DNA of 11,128 nt from Alloprevotella sp. (lineage in GTDB: Bacteria > Bacteroidota > Bacteroidia > Bacteroidales > Bacteroidaceae): assembly GCA_015259235.1 (NCBI GenBank), contig JABZGM010000058.1:1-11128 (forward strand). The letters are read 5' to 3'. Positions 5,521 to 11,128 of the stretch are shown here, piece after piece. Position 1 is the stretch's first letter, and every line of letters begins with the position of its first letter. Below the pieces are notes generated by a model that was not told the DNA's origin, did no database searches, and saw only the letters and a program-made list of their open reading frames with translations. The translations under genes were made by a program, and so were the position numbers.

Positions 5521-6747
5521 CTAACGCTCAGCGGTGATTTTCACGATATTCACTACCACTTCGCTTGCCTTTTCGAGGTTGGGAATGGGGAGAAATTCGT
5601 GCGCTCCGTGGAAGTTCAAGCCACCAGCAAAGATGTTGGGGCAGGGGAGTCCCATGAAAGAAAGTTGAGCTCCGTCTGTGCCACCGCGAATGGCTTTGAT
5701 TTCGGGAGTCACCTCCGCCATTTCCATGGCTTCTTTCGCAATGTCGATGATGTGCATCATGGGTTCCACCTTCTCACGCATATTATAATAAGTGTCGCTG
5801 AGGGTGAGTTGAAGAGCGTCATAGCCATATTTGGCGTTCATGCCTTGCACCAATCCACGCAACATAGCCTTGCGGGCTTCAAAACGCTCGCGGTCGTGGT
5901 CGCGAATGATGAAGCTCAACTGCGCGCGCTCCACCGTTCCGGAGAGTTGGGTGAGGTGGAAGAAACCTTCGTAGCCCGTGGTGTGTTCGGGTGTTTCAAA
6001 TTCGGGCATCTTCTGCACGAGTTCGGTGGCTAGACGTGCGGCATTGACCATCTTGTCTTTGGCATAGCCAGGATGCACACTCACACCAGTGATGTCAATC
6101 TTGGCAGAAGCCGCGTTGAAGTTCTCAAACTCCAGTTCGCCGCGCTCACCTCCGTCCATGGTGTACGCCCATTCGCAACCAAATTTCTTCACGTCAAACT
6201 TGTGCGCACCGAGTCCGATTTCTTCGTCGGGATTGAAACCTACACGCACCTTGCCGTGCTTGATTTCGGGATGCGCCAAGAGATATTCCATGGCAGAAAC
6301 GATTTCAGCAATACCTGCTTTGTCGTCTGCACCAAGAAGGGTGTGACCATCTGTTACGATGATGTCTTCTCCCACGTGGCGAAGGAGTTCGGGAAACTTT
6401 TCCACACTTGTCACGATGCCGGCTTCTGCATCCAGCACGATGTCCGTGCCGTCGTAGTTCTTCACAATGCGTGGACGCACGTTCTCGCCCGAAGCATCAG
6501 GACTCGTGTCCATGTGAGCAATGAAACCAATGGTGGGAACAGCTTTGTCTGTGTTGGCAGGAAGTGTGGCATAGACATAGCCCAATTCGTCCATTTCCAC
6601 CTCAGCCATACCGATGGATTTTAATTCTTCCACGAGGTATTCTGCCAAGCGAAATTGCTTTTCGGTGCTAGGCGTGGTGTTGGTGCTGTCGTCGCTTTGT
6701 GTGTCGAAACTCACGTATTTGAGAAAACGGTCTACAATATTCGTCAT
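5521..6747 (-). CDS. pepT: Peptidase T (tripeptide aminopeptidase, M20B family)
   Basis: PepT is a cytoplasmic zinc aminopeptidase that removes the N-terminal residue from tripeptides, completing peptide breakdown. At 408 residues it has the normal length. All signature sites of the di-zinc M20 family are present: AHMDTSPD with His78 and Asp80; LLGADDKAG with bridging Asp141; NPDEEIG with general base Glu175 and ligand Glu176; MDGG with Asp198; and FHGAHEF near the end with His383. By position these match the known E. coli PepT residues His78, Asp80, Asp140, Glu173/174, Asp196 and His379. The dimerisation (lid) domain lies at about 208-320. There is no signal peptide, in agreement with a cytosolic enzyme. 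It is a single-gene unit, divergent from the GH84 gene across a 189-base control region with two dyads and ended by the shared terminator at 5356-5405. Confidence 0.97.
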   Translation of the reverse strand: MTNIVDRFLKYVSFDTQSDDSTNTTPSTEKQFRLAEYLVEELKSIGMAEVEMDELGYVYATLPANTDKAVPTIGFIAHMDTSPDASGENVRPRIVKNYDGTDIVLDAEAGIVTSVEKFPELLRHVGEDIIVTDGHTLLGADDKAGIAEIVSAMEYLLAHPEIKHGKVRVGFNPDEEIGLGAHKFDVKKFGCEWAYTMDGGERGELEFENFNAASAKIDITGVSVHPGYAKDKMVNAARLATELVQKMPEFETPEHTTGYEGFFHLTQLSGTVERAQLSFIIRDHDRERFEARKAMLRGLVQGMNAKYGYDALQLTLSDTYYNMREKVEPMMHIIDIAKEAMEMAEVTPEIKAIRGGTDGAQLSFMGLPCPNIFAGGLNFHGAHEFLPIPNLEKASEVVVNIVKITAER

Positions 6748-6806
6748 TTGTTGTTGTTCTTTGAGGTAAGTACCATGCTAATGCGCCCTTTTATCGTAGC
6801 TTTCCC

Positions 6807-6828
6807 CTAGATAGCAAGCTATCACTAG
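6807..6828. repeat. Dyad in the pepT leader / divergent control region
   Basis: GATAGC (6810-6815), two bases, GCTATC (6818-6823) is a perfect 6-bp inverted repeat. The flanks CTA (6807-6809) and TAG (6826-6828) extend it after a two-base bulge. The two-base centre suggests a DNA-level protein site more than an RNA hairpin. Confidence 0.4.
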
Positions 6829-6853
6829 TGAATAAGCCCTATAAAGTGGTGTC

Positions 6854-6885
6854 GTTCCTACAAAAGTAACTACTTTTTTTGGAAC
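6854..6885. repeat. 32-base near-palindrome spanning both divergent promoters
   Basis: From the centre at 6869/6870, 14 of 16 base pairs are complementary: AAAAGTA (6862-6868) against TACTTTT (6871-6877) and GTTCC (6854-6858) against GGAAC (6881-6885), with mismatches at 6859/6880 and 6861/6878. It contains the putative pepT -7 (6868-6861) and the GH84 -33 TTTG (6878-6881). It is therefore well placed to be an operator for both genes; the regulator is unknown. Confidence 0.5.
6861..6868 (-). promoter_or_regulatory. Putative -7 element of pepT
   Basis: On the minus strand this reads TACTTTTG, an exact TAnnTTTG match. No good -33 box is present upstream. It would give a leader of roughly 105 nt that contains the dyad at 6807-6828. 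Confidence 0.45.
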
Positions 6886-6909
6886 TTCGCCCGTTTTGTA
6901 CTATATTTG
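6878..6909 (+). promoter_or_regulatory. Promoter of the GH84 gene
   Basis: TTTG (6878-6881), exactly 20 bases, then TATATTTG (6902-6909) is a full consensus match. The predicted leader is about 20 nt. The -33 box lies in the right arm of the 32-base near-palindrome, so a protein bound there would be expected to block or modulate this promoter. Confidence 0.8.
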
Positions 6910-6936
6910 CGTAGTTAAGTTCACAAAAATCACATA

Positions 6937-9177
6937 ATGAAAGCCTTTTTACTCTCTCTCACGATATGTTCGGGTATTGCCATGGGGGCAAAAGCTCAAG
7001 TGGAATTGGTGAATCCTGTGCCGCACAGTGTCACTTCTACTCGTCATCTTTTCACCGCTCCCAAAGCGTGGTCTGTTACTGCCGACCGTCAGCGACAATC
7101 TTCTTATGCCGTCTCTGCACTTGCTGAGATTGGCGTAGAACAACTTGCCAAAGCGGGCAACTTCCGCGTCACCCTCGGTGTTGTGGGCGATCGTAGCGTC
7201 AGCAAGTTTAAGAAACTTGTGCCTCAACAACAGGAAGGCTACTACATGGCAGTAGGTCCGAAGGGTGTTGTCATTGCCGGTCGCGATGAGCGCGGACTTT
7301 ATTATGGTGTGCAAACCTTGCGCGACATGATTTCCAAAGGACAGCTCGAGACTTGCACCATCCAAGACTGGCCCGATGTGAAATTCCGCGGCGCCATCGA
7401 AGGTTTCTATGGTCGTCCTTGGAGTCACGAACACCGCTTGCGCCAGATTGATTTCTATGGTCGCAACAAGATGAATGTCTACATCTATGGTCCGAAAGAT
7501 GATCCTTATCACCGTCAGCATTGGCGCGAGGCATATCCTGAGAATGAAGCAAAATTGCTCCAAGAACTCAATGTCCGTGCGCACCAACGTGGGGTAAACT
7601 TCTATTGGGCAATCCACCCTGGACTCGATATCAAATGGACGAATGAAGATCGCGACAATCTTGTGAACAAACTTGAGAAGATGTATGGTCTTGGCATCCG
7701 CTCTTTTGCTGTCTTCTTCGACGATATCTCGGGTGAAGGTTCGCGCGGTGAGAAACAAGCTGAGCTCCTCAACTATGTAGACTCTGTCTTTGTGCGCAAA
7801 CATGGCGATGTGTCGCCTCTCTTGCTCTGTCCCACCATCTACAATCGTGCATGGAGCGGCAAGGGAGATGTTTATCTCCACACTTTGGGACAACACCTTC
7901 GTCCAGGCATCGAGGTGATGTGGACGGGCAACAGCGTGGTGCACACCATCGAGAAGGAAGGGATGAACTGGATCAACGAGCGCATCCGTCGCAAGGGCTA
8001 CATATGGTTCAATTTCCCCGTCAATGACTTTGTACGCGACCATCTTCTCCTCGGTCCCACCTACGGCAATGGGCTTGACATCGCAGACGATCTCTCGGGT
8101 TTTGTGAGCAATCCAATGCAATATGCAGAGAGTTCTAAGATTTCTCTCTATTCTCTCGCAGACTATCTGTGGAACATGAAGCCCTACGATGCGATGACCT
8201 CATGGAAACGTGCCATTGAAGACTTGCTTCCTGCGCAGAGTGAAGCATTGCAAGTGTTTGCTTCTTACAACGAAGATTTGGGACCTAACGGACATGGTTT
8301 CCGTCGCGATGAAAGCCGCGAACTGAAATCTCTCTGCGATCAAGCCATGAAGGGCGACCTCTCTACGGCAGCACAACTCCGTGAGCACGCGCAGTCGCTT
8401 GCCACTTCTTGCGATCTCCTCATAACCGATAAGACCAATCCGTGGCTCATCGAGGAATTGCAACCTTGGTTGCTGCAAGGTAAGCACTTGGCACAATATG
8501 CAGAAGCGGTGACCTATCTCGCAGAACTTGTGGCAAACGGACAGAACAATGCCACCGCTACGGAAGGCGCACCCTTGATGAGTTTCGATGCACAATACAA
8601 TCGTGCTCGTGCTTTGCAAAAGGAAATGTATGATCTCGAAGCCAATCGCAATCTGCTCCACGAATATCAAACTGGTATTAAGCTCGGCACCCTTCGTTTC
8701 CTCCCTGCCCTCAACAAGCTCTTCGCGGTAGCCACTGAGAAGATGAATGCACAAGCTGGAACGCACTACGAAGTGGTGACACAATATCAACCCTTCACCA
8801 TTGACACCGATGTGCCTCAGCTCAAGCTCCAGCCCATCAGCATCTATGGTGGTGAAGTGAAGGTGGCTCCTTCTCACGAAATCATCACTTGGCCCGTGGG
8901 TTCTCATTTCACCCTCACCACAGATCGCCCTGTTACGCTCCGTGGCATGGACTTCAGCTTTGGCAAGGTGGGCACAGCACCTCTCTTCCAACTCGAGTGT
9001 CTCCGTCCTGATGGCACTTGGCAGAAGGTAGCTCTCCTGCACTACAACGATAAAGATCAGGTGATCCACACTGGCAATGAACTGGGTGGCATGACAGTGC
9101 GCGCTATCCGCATCACCAACATTAGTGGAGCAGAACAACAGCTCAACTTCCGTCATTTCAAGTTCATTAAAGACTAA
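6937..9177 (+). CDS. Secreted GH84 beta-N-acetylglucosaminidase (O-GlcNAcase/hyaluronidase-like, 746 aa)
   Basis: A family GH84 retaining exo-hexosaminidase that removes terminal beta-GlcNAc by substrate-assisted catalysis. It is closely similar along its length to the Bacteroides thetaiotaomicron O-GlcNAcase homologue BtGH84, as I recall that sequence. A Sec signal peptide ends at AKA (about residue 20) and carries no lipobox. An alpha/beta N-terminal domain (about 21-147) precedes the catalytic TIM barrel (about 148-435), which begins at FRGAIEGFYGRPW. The catalytic Asp pair is Asp262-Asp263 in FFDDISGEG. Other substrate-binding positions are kept: Lys187 (YGPKDDP), Tyr302, Trp357, Asn359, Asp364 and Asn392, matching BtGH84 Lys166, Tyr282, Trp337, Asn339, Asp344 and Asn372. 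A helical domain (about 436-625) and a C-terminal beta-sandwich (about 626-746) complete the usual layout. Likely periplasmic or secreted, acting on host glycans such as mucin, or on recycled glycans. It stands alone, without SusC/SusD or other glycosidases. Confidence 0.96.
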   Translation: MKAFLLSLTICSGIAMGAKAQVELVNPVPHSVTSTRHLFTAPKAWSVTADRQRQSSYAVSALAEIGVEQLAKAGNFRVTLGVVGDRSVSKFKKLVPQQQEGYYMAVGPKGVVIAGRDERGLYYGVQTLRDMISKGQLETCTIQDWPDVKFRGAIEGFYGRPWSHEHRLRQIDFYGRNKMNVYIYGPKDDPYHRQHWREAYPENEAKLLQELNVRAHQRGVNFYWAIHPGLDIKWTNEDRDNLVNKLEKMYGLGIRSFAVFFDDISGEGSRGEKQAELLNYVDSVFVRKHGDVSPLLLCPTIYNRAWSGKGDVYLHTLGQHLRPGIEVMWTGNSVVHTIEKEGMNWINERIRRKGYIWFNFPVNDFVRDHLLLGPTYGNGLDIADDLSGFVSNPMQYAESSKISLYSLADYLWNMKPYDAMTSWKRAIEDLLPAQSEALQVFASYNEDLGPNGHGFRRDESRELKSLCDQAMKGDLSTAAQLREHAQSLATSCDLLITDKTNPWLIEELQPWLLQGKHLAQYAEAVTYLAELVANGQNNATATEGAPLMSFDAQYNRARALQKEMYDLEANRNLLHEYQTGIKLGTLRFLPALNKLFAVATEKMNAQAGTHYEVVTQYQPFTIDTDVPQLKLQPISIYGGEVKVAPSHEIITWPVGSHFTLTTDRPVTLRGMDFSFGKVGTAPLFQLECLRPDGTWQKVALLHYNDKDQVIHTGNELGGMTVRAIRITNISGAEQQLNFRHFKFIKD

Positions 9178-9215
9178 CATTTGTGCTGACAAACGCTGCG
9201 TTTTTTGGGCGGTTC

Positions 9216-9247
9216 TTTGTCTAACTAGAAATAAAGCCGTAAATTTG
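9216..9247 (+). promoter_or_regulatory. Promoter of the DUF5606 gene
   Basis: TTTG (9216-9219), exactly 20 bases, then TAAATTTG (9240-9247) is a full consensus match, 41 bases before the ATG at 9289. Together with the weak evidence for a terminator after the GH84 gene, it shows that this gene can be transcribed independently. Confidence 0.8.
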
Positions 9248-9288
9248 CAGCCAGCATTTTCAATCGAAACAATAAACAACAGACCAAT

Positions 9289-9777
9289 ATGCAAGAAACT
9301 ATTCTCGCAATTTCCGGCAAGGCTGGACTCTTCAAGCTCGTGGGACGTGGCAACAACACGCTCATCGTAGAAACTATCGACGAAACTCACCGTCGCACCA
9401 CAGCTGGTGCTCGTGATCGTGTCACTTCTCTTGCCGACGTGACGATGTACACTGAAGCAGACGATGTGCCCCTCATGCAAGTGTTCCAAAACATCTGCGA
9501 TGCACTCAAGGGTGAGCCCACTTCTTTTGGCTATAAGACCGCATCTGAAGCTGAACTTACCAAATTCATGGACGAAGTGGCACTTCCCGCTTGGGACCGT
9601 GATCGCGTTCGTGTGAGCGACATCCGCAAGTTGGTGCAATGGTACAACCTCCTCGTGCAAGCTGGTTACAAGGAATTCGTGGTTGTTGTAGAAGACGCAG
9701 AGGTTGTCACCGAAGACGCAGTAGAAGAAAAGGCTACTGCCAAAAAAACTGCAACTAAAAAAGCTAGCAAGAAATAA
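9289..9777 (+). CDS. DUF5606-family protein with lysine-rich C-terminal tail (162 aa)
   Basis: This resembles the Bacteroidota-specific DUF5606 family, whose function is not known. The conserved start is recognisable: ETILAISGKAGLFKLV (residues 3-18), a strand NTLIVETI (23-30), ARDRVTSLADVTMYT (41-55) and the following DVPLMQVFQNI (59-69). The N-terminal part (1-55) looks like a small beta-barrel and residues 58-125 look helical, with a motif DRDRVRVSDIRKLVQWY (103-119). There is no signal peptide or membrane segment, so it should be cytoplasmic. After an acidic linker (135-148) comes a Lys/Ala/Thr tail (149-162: ATAKKTATKKASKK) reminiscent of histone-H1-like or other nucleic-acid-binding tails. 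This suggests nucleic-acid or ribosome contact, which is inference only. A strong promoter and a strong terminator bracket it as a single-gene unit, suggesting good expression. Confidence 0.85.
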   Translation: MQETILAISGKAGLFKLVGRGNNTLIVETIDETHRRTTAGARDRVTSLADVTMYTEADDVPLMQVFQNICDALKGEPTSFGYKTASEAELTKFMDEVALPAWDRDRVRVSDIRKLVQWYNLLVQAGYKEFVVVVEDAEVVTEDAVEEKATAKKTATKKASKK

Positions 9778-9795
9778 GTTTTTTGCAAACGAAGT

Positions 9796-9821
9796 TTTCT
9801 CCTCTCTATTGAGAGGTGAAA
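9796..9821 (+). other. Hairpin upstream of the DUF5606 terminator
   Basis: CCTCTC (9801-9806) and GAGAGG (9811-9816) close a TATT loop. The stem continues after a T-T mismatch with TTTC (9796-9799) and GAAA (9818-9821). No T-run follows, so it is not itself a terminator. It forms a tandem pair with the hairpin at 9839-9876, which has the same TATT loop. Confidence 0.45.
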
Positions 9822-9838
9822 GTACGTTGATTATAAAT

Positions 9839-9885
9839 GAGCGAGAAGACATCATCTATTGATGGTCCTCTCGCTCTTTTCTTTT
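9839..9885 (+). terminator. Rho-independent terminator of the DUF5606 gene
   Basis: GAGCGAGA (9839-9846) pairs with TCTCGCTC (9869-9876). After one mismatch the stem continues with GAC/GTC, a two-base bulge and CATC/GATG around a TATT loop. TTTTCTTTTG follows directly. The order stem then T-run fits the plus strand. Confidence 0.9.
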
Positions 9886-9974
9886 GCGCGCAGAAAAGCC
9901 TAAAACTATTCCGCTACTTCTCTATAAGTCGTGCATAGATGCAAAAAACGGGTACAGATGCAACATACTCATAC

Positions 9975-10007
9975 AAAAACTCCCCGTTGTGAGAACAACG
10001 AGGGAGT
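9975..10007 (-). terminator. Rho-independent terminator of the acyltransferase gene
   Basis: Bases 9979-9990 pair with 9995-10007 over 12 bp with one bulged A (10001) and a four-base loop (9991-9994). On the minus strand the stem runs into TTTTT (9979-9975). It starts 14 nt after the stop codon at 10022. It faces the DUF5606 terminator, so the two convergent genes have separate terminators about 90 bases apart. Confidence 0.88.
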
Positions 10008-10021
10008 GTGGAATGCGGAAT

Positions 10022-11128
10022 CTAGAAGTTCGGATTAACGCAGCTTCTTTGTTCGTCTTGCAGATGATCACTCTTCATCTTTGCAACATCCTGTGGTAAA
10101 AGTAGTCTTTGTCCACTCTTGATGAATTGATCAGCAAGATAGTTTGCACCAAAGATATTGATGTGCGTTCCATTGCAAAGCACGGACTTTCCATCGACCA
10201 TTAAATCTGCAGGAAGCATCGGAAGAAGATTTACCCAACGTACCTGAGGGAAAGAACTATCAATTTCTTGTTTCACCTCTGCAAAATCTCGCTCAGCTTT
10301 CGCATATTCCTCGTTGCGCAATATAGGTTCTGGCAAGATTTGCGCGAGCAGGTTGCCTTTTCCCATCACCTTATGATAGGTTTCGGCAACGCGATACGTA
10401 TTGTAGGTAAAACAGCTATTCACAAGAATCACCTTTTTCCCCTCCTGCAAACAATGCGCAATCACATTTTGAACAGGAGGTAAAGCCTTCGCAATGAACC
10501 CCGGATGCCACCAGTTGAGACTGATGATAACGGTGCTATATTTGTCGAGTTCTCCCGCAAGACGATAGGTGCGCAAGGCATCTAATTCCTTTTTGAAATC
10601 GCCTTTTTCACCCACATGTGGCAATATTTCTTCATACTGTTCGGCTGAAATCGTGGGAACACCAGTATATAATTGTGGAAAATGTGCTGAAACTCCCGAG
10701 AATGTAGCCCTCCAACCTTCGTGCTTTCCCACCTTATCGAAGAAATCGTGCAACTGCATAGTATGGGAGTTACCAATAATCAACGTGTGATTATCGGCAA
10801 GAGAGTCACCCACTGTTTTGTAAGCCAGTTCCTTCTCGGAAACATTCACACTTCCACGATACACATAAGGAAACATCTCTTTGGGAATGCTTCTGCCTTG
10901 CATATACAATACCCCGACCACAAGCACAGGTAAAACATAGTAAACCAGTCCTGTGCGAGAGAAAGACCACTGACGATGACGAAGAGGTTGCTCTATGAAA
11001 TAATAAGAAGCAATGCTGAACAACACCGTGAGCAAGGCTACCACCGCAAGCACTTGAGGTGTGAGTTGTTTTCCCAACAGGTAGTGAGCAAATGCCAACA
11101 AAGGCCAGTGCCACAAATAGAGAGAATA
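10022..11128 (-). CDS. Acyltransferase-3 / SGNH fusion protein, 3' part (runs off the right edge)
   Basis: Only the C-terminal 368 residues are inside the window; the frame is open to base 11128, so the real start lies outside. The first visible residues, YSLYLWHWPL, are the conserved end segment of the acyltransferase-3 (OafA/YrhL type) membrane domain. Two more hydrophobic helices follow, one with IEQPLRHR after it and one at about 10945-10899. The rest is an extracytoplasmic SGNH-like domain, with the nucleophile motif IIGNSHTM (Ser codon 10768-10766) and the C-terminal block CNGTHINIFGANYLA. Fusions of this layout O-acetylate O-antigen, capsule or other surface sugars, moving acetyl groups across the inner membrane and onto the polysaccharide. 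At the usual catalytic Asp, three residues before the His (codon 10165-10163), this protein has Asn (10174-10172); GNSH also replaces the common GDSH. The SGNH domain may thus be weakened or use another residue. Confidence 0.9.
   Translation of the reverse strand, partial: YSLYLWHWPLLAFAHYLLGKQLTPQVLAVVALLTVLFSIASYYFIEQPLRHRQWSFSRTGLVYYVLPVLVVGVLYMQGRSIPKEMFPYVYRGSVNVSEKELAYKTVGDSLADNHTLIIGNSHTMQLHDFFDKVGKHEGWRATFSGVSAHFPQLYTGVPTISAEQYEEILPHVGEKGDFKKELDALRTYRLAGELDKYSTVIISLNWWHPGFIAKALPPVQNVIAHCLQEGKKVILVNSCFTYNTYRVAETYHKVMGKGNLLAQILPEPILRNEEYAKAERDFAEVKQEIDSSFPQVRWVNLLPMLPADLMVDGKSVLCNGTHINIFGANYLADQFIKSGQRLLLPQDVAKMKSDHLQDEQRSCVNPNF

Noticed and set aside
6949..8121. 390-codon minus-strand open frame inside the GH84 gene
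   Set aside because: Antisense shadow of the catalytic region, with no recognisable domain, signal or promoter.
9190..9206. Possible terminator after the GH84 gene (AAACG-CTG-CGTTT plus T-run)
   Set aside because: The stem is only five pairs, mostly A-T, and shares bases with the T-run; too weak to call.
8200..9855. 551-codon open frame on the minus strand across the GH84 and DUF5606 genes
   Set aside because: It is antisense to two well-recognised proteins and spans their intergenic promoter. Its translation is Cys/His-rich with no domain, as expected for a frame kept open by the codon bias of the real genes.
9932..9963. AGATGCAA direct repeat and TGCAT-AG-ATGCA palindrome between the two facing terminators
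   Set aside because: Short, two copies only, in a transcription-free gap; no att site or integrase nearby.

Overview
The window comes from a Bacteroidota chromosome, most likely order Bacteroidales; a Prevotella- or Bacteroides-like relative is plausible but genus is not settled. The evidence is the repeated Bacteroidota promoter (TTTG, about 20 bases, TAnnTTTG), three copies of which have exactly 20-base spacing; the near absence of Shine-Dalgarno sites; lineage-typical proteins (DUF4369 lipoprotein, DUF5606 protein, a Bacteroides-type GH84 hexosaminidase); and Bacteroidota-style lipoproteins. There is no phage, insertion sequence, CRISPR array, tRNA or rRNA. It reads as core or near-core envelope and housekeeping DNA, with almost every gene in its own transcription unit.

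Layout: a small AT-rich lipoprotein gene (189-530, +) is followed by about 440 bases without a convincing gene, holding two hairpins, an orphan promoter-like site and, at its right end, the terminator of a TonB-dependent outer-membrane receptor (973-3123, -). Divergent from the receptor is a CNNM/CBS membrane protein, probably for Mg2+ or another divalent cation (3253-4335, +). A DUF4369 lipoprotein follows (4558-5328, +), with two tandem promoter-like sites upstream. It converges on peptidase T (pepT, 5521-6747, -) and a perfect 15-bp hairpin terminator lies between them. pepT diverges from a secreted GH84 beta-N-acetylglucosaminidase/O-GlcNAcase homologue (6937-9177, +). A 32-base near-palindrome in their shared control region covers the -33 element of one gene and the putative -7 of the other. 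A DUF5606 protein with a lysine-rich tail (9289-9777, +) follows with its own strong promoter and terminator. The window ends inside the 3' part of an acyltransferase-3/SGNH fusion (10022 to past the right edge, -), a likely surface-polysaccharide O-acyltransferase.

Functionally the window is mostly cell envelope: nutrient uptake (TonB receptor), ion homeostasis (CNNM), surface or periplasmic lipoproteins, glycan cleavage (GH84), peptide use (pepT) and polysaccharide modification. The genes do not form an evident single pathway or operon. I see no clear undescribed multi-gene system. The most unusual signals are regulatory (the divergent pepT/GH84 dyad, the tandem promoter with ACTTGTC repeats, a structured lipoprotein leader) and three protein oddities: an extended signal peptide on the TonB receptor, Asp-to-Asn at the SGNH catalytic position, and a histone-like tail on the DUF5606 protein.
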